From the NCBI RefSeq assembly GCF_004402045.1, contig NZ_SOMG01000001.1, positions 1 through 64,000 on the forward strand: 64,000 nucleotides of DNA, read 5' to 3'. Made by a program: the position numbers and the translations under genes. The DNA is from Lelliottia nimipressuralis. Its GTDB lineage: Bacteria; Pseudomonadota; Gammaproteobacteria; Enterobacterales; Enterobacteriaceae. Under the pieces are notes generated by a model that saw only the letters and a program-made list of their open reading frames with translations, searched no databases and was not told the origin of the DNA. This document shows, in pieces, positions 28,888 through 37,601 of the stretch (positions within the stretch are counted from its first letter, which is position 1; every line of letters begins with the position of its first letter).

Positions 28888-29840
28888 AAGAGCTTATGGT
28901 CGTCGCCATTGGCGGCAACAGCATTATCAAAGACAACGCCAGCCAGTCTGTTGAACATCAGGCGCAGGCGGTAAAAGCGGTGGCAGAGTCGGTGCTGGAG
29001 ATGCTGGCATCTGACTATGACATTGTGCTCACGCACGGCAATGGCCCCCAGGTGGGGCTGGATCTGCGCCGCGCTGAAATTGCGCATGAGCAAGAAGGGC
29101 TCCCGCTGACGCCGCTGGCAAACTGCGTGGCGGACACGCAGGGCGGTATCGGCTACCTGATCCAGCAGGCGCTAAACAACCGCCTGGCCGCGCGCGGAGA
29201 GCAAAAAGCGGTCACGGTCGTCACGCAGGTAGAGGTGGATAAAAACGATCCCGGTTTCACACACCCGACGAAACCGATCGGCGCCTTCTTCAGCGAGGCG
29301 CAGCGCGATGAACTACAAATCGCCCACCCGGACTGGCGTTTTGTTGAGGATTCTGGCCGGGGCTATCGTCGCGTGGTGGCCTCACCCCAGCCGCTGCGGA
29401 TTGTGGAATCGGAGGCCATCAAGACCCTGACGCAAAAAGGCTTTGTGGTGATCGGCGCGGGCGGCGGCGGGATCCCCGTTGTGCGCTCGGCGCAGGGCGA
29501 TTACCAGAGCGTCGATGCGGTGATTGATAAAGATCTCTCCACCGCGCTGCTGGCGCGCGAGATCCGCGCCGACGTGCTGGTGATCACCACCGGGGTGGAG
29601 AAGGTGTGCGTCAACTTCGGCAAGCCGAACCAGCAGGCGCTGGACACCGTCACCGTGGCGCAGATGACGCGCTATAGGGAAGAGGGCCATTTCCCGGCGG
29701 GCAGCATGCTGCCCAAAATCGTCGCCTCGCTGGAGTTTTTACACCACGGCGGCAAGCGCGTGATTATCACCTCGCCGGACTGCCTGCCCGCGGCGCTGCG
29801 CGGGGAAACCGGTACCCATATTGTTAATGAAGGAAGATAA
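28884..29840 (+). CDS. Carbamate kinase
   Basis: A 318-residue amino acid kinase fold protein. Hallmarks are VVAIGGNSIIKD at residues 6-17, LTHGNGPQVG near 50, VIGAGGGGIPVV near 190 and VDAVIDKDLSTALLA near 210. It catalyses carbamoyl phosphate + ADP to ATP + ammonia + CO2 in the catabolic direction. The start overlaps the permease stop (ATGA). It would turn the carbamoyl phosphate made by the FdrA/DUF1116 pair into ATP, as YbcF does in the E. coli allantoin cluster. Confidence 0.95.
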   Translation: MKELMVVAIGGNSIIKDNASQSVEHQAQAVKAVAESVLEMLASDYDIVLTHGNGPQVGLDLRRAEIAHEQEGLPLTPLANCVADTQGGIGYLIQQALNNRLAARGEQKAVTVVTQVEVDKNDPGFTHPTKPIGAFFSEAQRDELQIAHPDWRFVEDSGRGYRRVVASPQPLRIVESEAIKTLTQKGFVVIGAGGGGIPVVRSAQGDYQSVDAVIDKDLSTALLAREIRADVLVITTGVEKVCVNFGKPNQQALDTVTVAQMTRYREEGHFPAGSMLPKIVASLEFLHHGGKRVIITSPDCLPAALRGETGTHIVNEGR

Positions 29841-29841
29841 G

Positions 29842-31221
29842 ATGAGTGAAAATAAAAGCCGCCGCGAATTCATCAGCCAGAGCGGCAAAATGGTCACCGC
29901 CTGCGCGCTGTTTGGCGCGACCGGATCCGTCGCGTATGCTGCTGACTCAGCAAAGCCAACCTGCGAGACCGGCAAACCGATGAACATCACCGCGAAAAAT
30001 TACTATCTGGACAACGTGCTGCTCGAAGCCGGGTTTAACGTTGATGGCAGCGTGGCGACAAGCACTTGCACCGAGCTGAAAACGCTGGAAATCAAAGACG
30101 GGAAGATCGTCGCCCTGCGCGACAATAAAAGCCACGCGGACGCTACGCTGCCGCACTATGACGCCGGCGGTAAACTGATGCTTCCGGCGATGCGCGACAT
30201 GCACATCCACCTGGATAAAACCTTTTACGGCGGTCCGTGGCGCTCCCTGAACCGCCCGGCGGGCACCACCATTCAGGACATGATCCGCCTCGAGCAAAAA
30301 TTGCTGCCGGAGCTGCAGCCGTATACCCAGGAGCGGGCGGAAAAGCTGATCGACCTGATCCAGTCGAAAGGCTCCACCATTGCCCGCAGCCACTGCAATA
30401 TCGAGCCGACCTCCGGCCTGAAGAATCTCGAAAATCTGCAGGCGGTTTTGTCGCGCCGTCAGCCCGGCTTTGACTGTGAAATCGTCGCTTTCCCGCAGCA
30501 CGGGCTGCTGCTGTCAAACTCAGAAAAACTGATGCGCGAGGCGATGCAGGCCGGAGCGCACTACGTGGGCGGGCTGGATCCAACCAACGTTGACGGCGCG
30601 ATGGAGAAATCCCTCGATCTGATGTTCCAGATTGCGCTGGACTACGACAAAGGCGTGGACATTCACCTGCACGAAACCAGCCCGGCGGGCGTGGCGGCGG
30701 TGAATTACATGGTGGAAACCGTGGAGAAAACGCCGGCGCTGAAGGGCAAACTGACCATCAGCCACGCCTTCGCGCTGGCGACGCTCAACGAGCAGCAGGT
30801 GGATGAGATCGCCACCCGCATGGCGGCGCAGCAGGTGACCATCGCCTCCACCGTGCCAATTGGCACGTTGCATATGCCGCTGAAGCAGCTGCGGGATAAA
30901 GGCGTGTTTGTGATGACGGGGACCGACAGCGTGATCGACCACTGGTCGCCGTACGGTCTGGGGGACATGCTGGAAAAAGCCAATCTTTATGCCCAGCTCT
31001 ACATCCGCCCGAACGAGCAAACGCTTTCCCGCGCATTAGGTATTGCCACCGGCGACGTGCTGCCGCTGAACGACAAAGGTGAACGCGTGTGGCCGAAAGT
31101 GCAGGACGACGCCAGCTTTGTGCTGGTGGACGCCTCCTGTTCCGCCGAAGCCGTGGCGCGTATCTCCCCACGTACCGCGACGTTCCATAAGGGTAACCTT
31201 GTCTGGGGCTCGGTGGGCTAA
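29842..31221 (+). CDS. Tat-exported amidohydrolase, cytosine-deaminase-like
   Basis: A 459-residue metal-dependent amidohydrolase. The N-terminus has a twin-arginine motif SRREFI at residues 6-11, a hydrophobic core TACALFGATGS and an Ala-rich cleavage site, so export by Tat is likely. Metal ligands fit the superfamily: MHIHLDKTF near residue 120, IHLHETS near 275, a His in ISHAFAL near 305, and TGTDS near 360. The nearest known type is cytosine/isoguanine deaminase. It starts 2 nt after carbamate kinase with GGAAG upstream. It may trim the substrate in the periplasm before import. Confidence 0.85.
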   Translation: MSENKSRREFISQSGKMVTACALFGATGSVAYAADSAKPTCETGKPMNITAKNYYLDNVLLEAGFNVDGSVATSTCTELKTLEIKDGKIVALRDNKSHADATLPHYDAGGKLMLPAMRDMHIHLDKTFYGGPWRSLNRPAGTTIQDMIRLEQKLLPELQPYTQERAEKLIDLIQSKGSTIARSHCNIEPTSGLKNLENLQAVLSRRQPGFDCEIVAFPQHGLLLSNSEKLMREAMQAGAHYVGGLDPTNVDGAMEKSLDLMFQIALDYDKGVDIHLHETSPAGVAAVNYMVETVEKTPALKGKLTISHAFALATLNEQQVDEIATRMAAQQVTIASTVPIGTLHMPLKQLRDKGVFVMTGTDSVIDHWSPYGLGDMLEKANLYAQLYIRPNEQTLSRALGIATGDVLPLNDKGERVWPKVQDDASFVLVDASCSAEAVARISPRTATFHKGNLVWGSVG

Positions 31222-31226
31222 TGTGG

Positions 31227-31308
31227 TGCCGGGGGGGGGCTTCGCCTTACCCGGCCTACGGTTCGGAGATTTTGTAGGTCGGGTAAGGCGAAGCCGCCAC
31301 CCGACAAT
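31227..31308. repeat. Paired REP-like elements with a G run
   Basis: GCCGGGGGGGGGCTTCGCCTTACCCGGCCTAC is mirrored by GTAGGTCGGGTAAGGCGAAG followed by CCGCCACCCGAC. The expected GGTGGC core of the left copy is replaced by a run of nine Gs. The pair lies after the amidohydrolase gene and before a methyltransferase gene. Confidence 0.75.
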
Positions 31309-31348
31309 GCAGTATACTGCTATGCACATTCTTAAAGAGGGATCTGCC

Positions 31349-32080
31349 ATGGCACAAAACATCTACGACAACCCGGCGTTTTTCGAAGGCTACGCCCAGC
31401 TTCCGCGCTCGGTGCAGGGTCTGGACGGCGCGCCGGAGTGGCCCGCGCTGAAAAACATGCTGCCCGATCTAACCGGCACATCGGTTGCCGATCTCGGCTG
31501 TGGCTACGGCTGGTTCTGCCGCGCCGCGCGTGAACTGGGCGCGTCTGAAGTGACCGGCGTGGATATCTCGGAAAAGATGCTCGCCCGCGCCGCTGAGCTA
31601 ACTCATGACGCCCGGATCCACTACCAGCGTAGCGATCTCGAATCGCTGACGCTTAACGAGAACAGCCTCGATCTGGTCTATAGCTCCCTGGCGCTGCACT
31701 ACCTGCCAGAGCTGGACACCCTGTTTGCAAAGGTTCAGCGCGCGCTCAAGCCCGGCGGTAGCCTGGTCTTTTCGATGGAACACCCGATTTACACCAGCGC
31801 CACGCGCCAGGGCTGGCTGACCGACGATAACGGCGAGCGGTTCTGGGGGGTGAATCACTATCAGGACGAAGGCAAGCGCGTCAGCAACTGGCTGGCAGAC
31901 GGGGTGATCAAGTACCACCGCACGCTGGGCACCACGCTTAACGCGCTCATCAGGGCCGGATTAACGATAAGCGAAGTCAACGAGTGGGGACCAACGCAGG
32001 CGCAGATTGACGCCTGGCCCGCGCTGGCTGAAGAGGCGGAACGCCCGATGCTGGCGTTGATCGCCGCGCGTAAGGCTTAA
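31349..32080 (+). CDS. Class I SAM-dependent methyltransferase
   Basis: 243 residues. Motif I is VADLGCGYGWFCRAARELGA near residue 50, motif II is GVDISEKML, and LDLVYSSLALHYL marks motif IV. It belongs to the UbiE/Methyltransf_11 type acting on small molecules; the acceptor is unknown. The ATG at 31349 has AGAGG upstream; an open frame further upstream only reads through the repeat. It converges with the SDR gene with a 4-bp overlap of stops. Confidence 0.88.
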   Translation: MAQNIYDNPAFFEGYAQLPRSVQGLDGAPEWPALKNMLPDLTGTSVADLGCGYGWFCRAARELGASEVTGVDISEKMLARAAELTHDARIHYQRSDLESLTLNENSLDLVYSSLALHYLPELDTLFAKVQRALKPGGSLVFSMEHPIYTSATRQGWLTDDNGERFWGVNHYQDEGKRVSNWLADGVIKYHRTLGTTLNALIRAGLTISEVNEWGPTQAQIDAWPALAEEAERPMLALIAARKA

Positions 32081-32679
32081 TACCCGACCTTATACACCCG
32101 TCCGCTCTGCACGCCCTCCACGCTGCGGCGATAGGCTTGCGCCACGGTCGCCGCGGGGACGCTTTCAAAGCCCGGGAAGAAGCCGTCGTAGGTTTCGACG
32201 GATTCGGTGAGCACAGTCGGGCTAATCAGGTTGATGCGGATCCCGCGCGGCAGTTCACAGGCCGCGGCGCGAACAAACCCTTCCAGCGCGGCATTCACCG
32301 TGGTGGCATTCACGCCCTGGGCAATCGGCTCGTGCGCCACGATGCCGCTAATCAGGGTGATCGAGCCGCCTTCGTTCAGATAATGCTGGCCGGTCAGTGC
32401 CAGGCGCACCTGCCCGAGCAGTTTATCCTGCAGGCCCTGATTGAAATCGCTGTCCTTCATGGTCGCGAGTGGGCCAAAGTAGAGGCCACCGCTGGCGGAC
32501 ACAATGGCATCCACCGGGCCGATTTTCTCAAACAGCGCCTGGACGCTCGCCTGCGACGTGATATCCACCTGATAGTCGCCCTGCGTGCGGCCGACGCGGA
32601 TGACCTCGTGACGACGACCCAACTCTTCCGCTACTGCACGACCGACCGTACCGCTGGCACCAATAATGACGATTTTCAT
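32077..32679 (-). CDS. Atypical short-chain dehydrogenase
   Basis: A 200-residue Rossmann protein. The dinucleotide motif IGASGTVGRAVAE is at residues 6-18, with VSASGGLYFGPL near 80 and LISGIVAHEPIA near 115. The usual YxxxK catalytic pair is not present: the equivalent helix reads NATTVNAALEGFVRAAA. It may therefore be a non-canonical reductase or a binding protein. It is divergent from an LysR gene that may regulate it. Confidence 0.85.
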   Translation of the reverse strand: MKIVIIGASGTVGRAVAEELGRRHEVIRVGRTQGDYQVDITSQASVQALFEKIGPVDAIVSASGGLYFGPLATMKDSDFNQGLQDKLLGQVRLALTGQHYLNEGGSITLISGIVAHEPIAQGVNATTVNAALEGFVRAAACELPRGIRINLISPTVLTESVETYDGFFPGFESVPAATVAQAYRRSVEGVQSGRVYKVGY

Positions 32680-32776
32680 AGCCGACTCCTTATGTTGTGA
32701 GCCTTCATTCTTTAATAAATTAAAATGCAGATAAACTGGGCTAAAGTTAGAAGATTACTAACCAGGGGTTTGGAAT

Positions 32777-33664
32777 ATGGATAAGCTTCGCAGCATGGAG
32801 ACCTTTATTGCGGTAGTGGAAAGCGGCAGTTTCACCGGCGCGGCGGCACGGCTGGAGATGTCGGCGGTGATGGTGGGGAAGTACGTTGCGCTACTGGAAT
32901 CTCAGCTCGGCACCCGCCTGCTGGAGCGTAACACGCGTCGCCAGAGCCTGACCGACGCCGGACGGGTCTATTTCGACGAGGCGAAGCGGGTGCTGGAGCA
33001 GGTGGCGATTGCCGAAAGCGCGGTTGAACGCCTGCGTGTCGCACCGTCTGGTACCCTGCGGGTGACGGCGCCCACCTCGTTTGGCGGCAGCGCCATCGCG
33101 CCGTTGACGGCCACCTTTTTGCAACGCTACCCGGACGTGCGCGTTGAGCTGGATCTGACCAACCGGATGGTGGATCTGGTGGAGGAGGGCATTGATCTGG
33201 CCATTCGTATTGGCGATATTCACAACGACGATCTGGTGGCGAAATACCTCTGCCCCTACCGGATGGTGATCTGCGCCGCCCCGGACTATCTGGCGCGCTA
33301 CGGTACGCCGCAAAACCCTGCCGACCTGGTGGATCATCTTTGCCTGTCCCACAGCGTGTGGACCGCACGCAACGAGTGGCGACTGCCGGGTGTTGAAGGT
33401 GAGGTGCGCTGGAAGCGGGATGCGGTCTTAAGATGCAACGACGGCTACGGTCTGCGGATGGCCGCAAGAGCCGGGGCGGGGCTGCTTCTGCAGCCGGAAG
33501 TGCTGGTGGCGGAAGATCTGGAAAGCGGCAGGCTGGTGCGGGTGCTGGAGGAGTACATTCCGGCGCCGAGACCCGTGCACCTGCTGTGGCGCCAGGATTT
33601 ACGGCCACTCCCTAAGCTTACGGAATTTATCGCCCATATTCTGCTAAGATTGGGCACAATATAA
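32777..33664 (+). CDS. LysR-family transcriptional regulator
   Basis: 295 residues. The N-terminal winged helix is SGSFTGAAARLEMSAVMVGKYVALLE (residues 17-42), followed by LLERNTRRQSLTDAGRVYF, and a substrate-binding-like effector domain from about 90. It is of the large one-component LysR group often divergent from an oxidoreductase. It faces the SDR gene across a 97-bp gap, so control of that gene is the simplest inference. Confidence 0.92.
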   Translation: MDKLRSMETFIAVVESGSFTGAAARLEMSAVMVGKYVALLESQLGTRLLERNTRRQSLTDAGRVYFDEAKRVLEQVAIAESAVERLRVAPSGTLRVTAPTSFGGSAIAPLTATFLQRYPDVRVELDLTNRMVDLVEEGIDLAIRIGDIHNDDLVAKYLCPYRMVICAAPDYLARYGTPQNPADLVDHLCLSHSVWTARNEWRLPGVEGEVRWKRDAVLRCNDGYGLRMAARAGAGLLLQPEVLVAEDLESGRLVRVLEEYIPAPRPVHLLWRQDLRPLPKLTEFIAHILLRLGTI

Positions 33665-33684
33665 AAAAAGAAGGTAAGCAAAGA

Positions 33685-34866
33685 ATGTCTGTGAATAAAC
33701 TCGCCAGCAGCGCGCAGGGCCTGCAATCATCTGCCATCCGTGAATTATTAAAACATAGCAAAATGGCCGGCGTCATTTCGCTGGGTGGGGGGATTCCTAA
33801 CCCAGCTTTGTTCGATCGCGAAGGCCTGAAAATTGCCGCTGATGCCGTATTATCACAGCATTTTGGTGAGGCCTTTCAGTACGGCCTGACCGAAGGTGTG
33901 CCTGGGCTGCGTGAAGAAATTCAGCGCATCTGTGAAGGGCGCGGCATCCGCTGCAAGGCGGATGAGGTGGTTGTGACCTCTGGTTCGCAGCAATCGCTCG
34001 ACGTGCTGGCGCGCGCATTGATTAACCCGGGCGATATCGTTGTCGTTGAGCGTCCAACCTATCTTGCCGCGCTGCAGGTATTTGGCCTGGCGCAGGCGAA
34101 TTTTGAATCCGTTGGCACCGATGGCGACGGAATGAACGTCGACGAGCTCGAAGCGCTGGTGGCCAAAAAAGCCATTAAAGCGGTTTATATCGTTCCAACC
34201 TTTGGTAACCCTGGCGGCGTGACGCTTTCTGAAGCGCGTCGTAAAAAGCTGGTGGAACTCTCGAAGCGCCATGATTTCGTGATTATCGAAGACGATCCGT
34301 ACAGCGAAATTAACTATACCGATGAAGTCTTCCGCCCGTTAATTGCCCATGCCAAAGATATCGGCAACGAAGAGAACGTGGTGTATACCTCGACCTTCTC
34401 TAAAATTCTTGCGCCGGGCACCCGCGTAGGCTGGGTGCTGGTGCCGGAGTGGCTGAAGCGCGCGGTGGTGAACCTTAAGCAAACCACCGATCTGCACACC
34501 AGCACGCTGTCGCAGCTGATGACGTACGAATACCTGAAAACCGGCCGTCTGGCCGATCAGATCAAAACGATCCGCGAAGCCTATCGCCAGAAATACCAGA
34601 CGTTCGCAACAGAACTGGAGGCGGAACTGGGCGATGTGATGTCGTTCCACAAGCCGAAGGGCGGCATGTTCCTGTGGGCGAAGATGAAAAATGGTAGTAA
34701 TACCACTCGCTGGCTGGAAAAAACGTTAAGTAACGGCGTAGTATTTGTGCCGGGCGAATTTTTCTACTGCAATGAGCCAGACCATTCGACGCTGCGTATG
34801 TCGTTTGTTACGCCAACGGATGAAGAGCTGAAAGAAGCAGTTCGTCGCCTGAAAAAATCGCTGTAA
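33685..34866 (+). CDS. PLP-dependent aminotransferase (fold type I)
   Basis: 393 residues, of the 2-aminoadipate/LysN and multi-substrate aminotransferase type. Visible are ISLGGGIPNPALFD near residue 30, YGLTEGVPGLRE near 70, VTSGSQQSLDVLARAL near 97, VPTFGNPGGVTLS near 170, IEDDPYSEINY near 200 and the PLP lysine in YTSTFSKILAPGTRVGW near 240. It probably transaminates a branched or aromatic amino acid; the substrate cannot be told. It is 20 nt after the LysR gene. Confidence 0.92.
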   Translation: MSVNKLASSAQGLQSSAIRELLKHSKMAGVISLGGGIPNPALFDREGLKIAADAVLSQHFGEAFQYGLTEGVPGLREEIQRICEGRGIRCKADEVVVTSGSQQSLDVLARALINPGDIVVVERPTYLAALQVFGLAQANFESVGTDGDGMNVDELEALVAKKAIKAVYIVPTFGNPGGVTLSEARRKKLVELSKRHDFVIIEDDPYSEINYTDEVFRPLIAHAKDIGNEENVVYTSTFSKILAPGTRVGWVLVPEWLKRAVVNLKQTTDLHTSTLSQLMTYEYLKTGRLADQIKTIREAYRQKYQTFATELEAELGDVMSFHKPKGGMFLWAKMKNGSNTTRWLEKTLSNGVVFVPGEFFYCNEPDHSTLRMSFVTPTDEELKEAVRRLKKSL

Positions 34867-34951
34867 AAGACCTGCGCATAATGGCGTTCCTGCCGTTATG
34901 CGCAATACGCGTTCAGGGCGGCAGGGGCCGCGATCGTCCATGGAGATCTCC

Positions 34952-35470
34952 ATGTTTGAATTTCTGCTCGGTGTCGTTACGCACACGCCCGCCTGGGTGT
35001 GGGTGCTGTTTATCTTCCTTATCTCCCGCGGCATTAAAGCCCGCAAGCCCGCCACCGTTACGCTGGAGCGGCTTGCCATCATTCCGGGTATCTTTCTTAT
35101 CTGGGATATCTACGATCTTGTGGTCTATCGCACGCTGACTCCCGAAACTGTCGCATTGTGGACGGCGGGGATCCTTGCCGGTGCAGCGCTGGGGTATTTC
35201 CTGATTAAGCAGGCGCTTATCACCCGCGCAGAGGCGCCACGCAGCCTTTACCGCCAGGCAGACTACACCGCACTGCCGTTTATGATGCTGGCATTCGGGG
35301 TGAAGTATGTGCTGGGCGTGATGAGCGCGATCTCTCCCCAGACGATGCAGCAGCCCGCTATGAGCGCGCTGGCGATCGTCTCCGGCGGCGTGTTTGCCGG
35401 CGTGTTTCTTGGGAAGTTTGCGCGCTATGTTGGGGTGTATAACAGTGCCGCGCCGCGCCCGGCGGAGTGA
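34952..35470 (+). CDS. Conserved inner membrane protein (DUF6622-like)
   Basis: A 172-residue protein with five hydrophobic segments (about 12-30, 48-62, 72-92, 108-128, 140-160). It begins MFEFLLGVVTHTPAWVWVLF. The ATG at 34952 has GGAG 6 nt upstream. The function is unknown. Confidence 0.85.
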   Translation: MFEFLLGVVTHTPAWVWVLFIFLISRGIKARKPATVTLERLAIIPGIFLIWDIYDLVVYRTLTPETVALWTAGILAGAALGYFLIKQALITRAEAPRSLYRQADYTALPFMMLAFGVKYVLGVMSAISPQTMQQPAMSALAIVSGGVFAGVFLGKFARYVGVYNSAAPRPAE

Positions 35471-35490
35471 GATCTCCGCGCCTGTTCGGG

Positions 35491-35838
35491 TCAGGCAACA
35501 TCCGGCTGGCCAGATTTTCGCTTAGCCATGACTTCCGCAACGGTCTTTATACGGCTTAACTCCTCCTGCGTCCGGGAGTTAGATTGCGCTTCCCAGATAT
35601 CAACGTTCAGCTGTAAGTTCAGCCAAAATTCAATAGTGGTATCAAAGGCTTTTGCCAGTTTTATCGCCATATCGGCAGTAAGCTTGCGATTGTTATTGAC
35701 CAGCGCACTGATGGTATTGCGGTGTACATTAAGCATCTCCGCCAGATCGCTGATTTTCAGATTGAGCGGTTCAAGATACTCGTACTGCAACACGTCGCCC
35801 GGCGTGGTGGGTTTGCGGAGTGCCTGTTGAAGTGTCAT
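35491..35838 (-). CDS. higA: HigA-type antitoxin
   Basis: A 115-residue Xre/HTH protein of the HigA family. It has the HigA N-terminal TTPGDVLQYEYLEPLNLKISDLAEML and the helix-turn-helix LNVHRNTISALVNNNRKLTADMAIKLAKA (residues 38-66). It should neutralise the upstream HigB-like toxin and repress the operon. It lies 10 nt after the toxin gene, toxin-first as in other higBA loci. Confidence 0.92.
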   Translation of the reverse strand: MTLQQALRKPTTPGDVLQYEYLEPLNLKISDLAEMLNVHRNTISALVNNNRKLTADMAIKLAKAFDTTIEFWLNLQLNVDIWEAQSNSRTQEELSRIKTVAEVMAKRKSGQPDVA

Positions 35839-35848
35839 AGGTGATGCC

Positions 35849-36148
35849 TCACTTGTGTTGCGTGTACCTGTGTGGAGAGAGGTAGAGATCTTCTGCTTTA
35901 CCCTCTTTCCAGAGAAATACGAGCCTGTATTGCCTGTTTACCCGGATTGAGGAATATTCCTTCAGCGGAGGATTCAATGCTTCATACATATTGCCCGGTG
36001 GCGATCGCAAATCCCGGTGCGAGGTAGCTGCGTTGATGATGTCGAGCTTTCTCGCAAGCGCTGTCTCCAGATTTGAAGGAATAACATTGCTCGATCTACC
36101 GTAAAGAAAAAAATCCTCAAGCCATTGATCCCGAAAATGATTAATCAT
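35849..36148 (-). CDS. higB: HigB/RelE-type toxin
   Basis: A 99-residue RelE-superfamily protein of the HigB/plasmid maintenance killer type. Segments such as LARKLDIINAATSHRDLRSPPGN, RQYRLVFLWKEGKAEDLYL and the final SPHRYTQHK match the RNA-binding beta sheet of ribosome-dependent mRNA interferases. It is upstream of and co-transcribed with higA. Confidence 0.92.
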   Translation of the reverse strand: MINHFRDQWLEDFFLYGRSSNVIPSNLETALARKLDIINAATSHRDLRSPPGNMYEALNPPLKEYSSIRVNRQYRLVFLWKEGKAEDLYLSPHRYTQHK

Positions 36149-36188
36149 AATACTGGTAAGCTCCAGTCCATGAAGCTGAGTGAATAGT

Positions 36189-36219
36189 AATGCACTCTTG
36201 CACTGTGCGCAAGTGCATT
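36189..36219. promoter_or_regulatory. Candidate HigA operator
   Basis: An imperfect palindrome 41 bp upstream of higB: AATGCA-CT-CTTGC on the left and GCAAG-TGCATT on the right, around ACTGTGC. The location fits a promoter-operator bound by the antitoxin. A terminator role is less likely because no T run flanks it on the minus strand side. Confidence 0.5.
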
Positions 36220-36322
36220 TTGTCTGCGGGTAATATTACCCAGGTGATGGCTGAAGGGAAGTGGGATGCATGACTAAAGGTTAATTCTTCGAGGTGGATT
36301 CCACTTCTTGCGTGCGGTTTAA

Positions 36323-36393
36323 TGCCCGGCGGCGCTGTGCTTGCGCGGGCCTACGGGCATGTAGGCCGGGTAAGGCGAAGTCGCCACCCGGCA
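36323..36393. repeat. Paired REP-like elements downstream of bapD
   Basis: TGCCCGGCGGCGCTGTGCTTGCGCGGGCCTAC and the mirrored GTAGGCCGGGTAAGGCGAAG plus TCGCCACCCGGCA form a BIME-like pair. It lies just past the last gene of the adhesin operon. Confidence 0.75.
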
Positions 36394-36401
36394 ATCCATG
36401 C

Positions 36402-37601
36402 TCACCGTTCCCTCAGCGCCTCCTTCGCCCGGTTAAACGGCTTAATCAGATAATCCAGCACCGTTTTCTCCCCGGTCTTAATGTCCACCGTCGCTATCAT
36501 CCCCGGCACAATCGAGAAGTGCCTGCCCGCCTTATTCACCAGGTAGTCCTGGCCGGTGCGGATAAACACCCGGTAATAGAACACCTCCGGCTTGGCTTCG
36601 TCCTGGATGGTATCCGGGGATATCGTCTCGACCACGCCGTGCAGCCCGCCGTAAATGGCGTAATCGTAGGCGGTGATTTTGACCAGCGCCTCCTGGTTCG
36701 GATGGATAAAGGCGATGTCGCGCGGCGACAGGCGGGTTTCAATCAGCAGGTGATCGTCCACCGGGACAATTTCCATCAGCTCGCCGTTGGGTGGGATCAC
36801 GCCGCCGATGGTGGTGACCTTGATGTTTTTCACGATCCCACGCACCGGGGATTTTACCGTCAGACGGGTGACGGAATCCTGGCGGCCTTTGAGGATGGCG
36901 GAGACCATATCCACCTCCGCGTTGGCTTTGGAAAGCGCCTCGCGTGCCTGAACGTAATACTGTGAACGCACGTCGGTGAGCTTCAGCTCCAGGTCACTTT
37001 TCTGTCGCTGCAGGCGGAGGACCTCCACGTGGCTGGCGGCGCCGGTTTTCACCAGCCGCTGGGTGATGGCCAGCTCTTTATTGGCGAGATCGAGCGCGGC
37101 GCGCAGCTCCCGCTGCGTATCCTCCAGCTGCGCGCGGCGGGAGTTGTAGAGCCGCGTTTCGGCGGCGATCAGATCCGGCCACTGCGCCAGCGAAGGGGGG
37201 AACTTCAGCGGCAGATCGTTCACCTCGGCATTCAGACGTGCGCTGGAGGCCAAAGACGCGCGGTAGCGCGCCGCGCTTTCGCCGACGTTCGACTCGGAAC
37301 GCGTCGGATCGAGCCGCGCCAGCACCTGCCCGGCCTGCACCTGATCGCCCTCGTGGACGTTCAGCTCGGTGAGGATCCCGCCGTCCAGCGACTGTAACAC
37401 CTGCTCGCGCGAGCTAGGAATCACCTTCCCGGAACCGGTTGATACCTCATCCAGCACGCCAAACCACGCCCAGACGCCCAGCACCACAAACATCAGCAGC
37501 GAGAAGATCACGATCCGTCGCGCGCCGGTGTAGCCGCTTTCGGAGTCGAGGGCGTTATCCAGATCGTCCATTGCGGCAACGTCACGCTGACTGATTTTCA
37601 T
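36402..37601 (-). CDS. bapD: Type I secretion membrane fusion protein (BapD/LapC-like)
   Basis: A 399-residue HlyD-family adaptor. There is one N-terminal membrane helix (about 26-48), a biotinyl-lipoyl segment LNVHEGDQVQAGQVLARLDP near 95, a long coiled-coil hairpin (about 120-270) and the HlyD signature-like VKSPVRGIVKNIKVTTIGGV. It couples the inner membrane ABC exporter to the TolC-like pore. It overlaps the ABC gene by 20 nt and is last in the adhesin operon. Confidence 0.9.
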   Translation of the reverse strand: MKISQRDVAAMDDLDNALDSESGYTGARRIVIFSLLMFVVLGVWAWFGVLDEVSTGSGKVIPSSREQVLQSLDGGILTELNVHEGDQVQAGQVLARLDPTRSESNVGESAARYRASLASSARLNAEVNDLPLKFPPSLAQWPDLIAAETRLYNSRRAQLEDTQRELRAALDLANKELAITQRLVKTGAASHVEVLRLQRQKSDLELKLTDVRSQYYVQAREALSKANAEVDMVSAILKGRQDSVTRLTVKSPVRGIVKNIKVTTIGGVIPPNGELMEIVPVDDHLLIETRLSPRDIAFIHPNQEALVKITAYDYAIYGGLHGVVETISPDTIQDEAKPEVFYYRVFIRTGQDYLVNKAGRHFSIVPGMIATVDIKTGEKTVLDYLIKPFNRAKEALRER

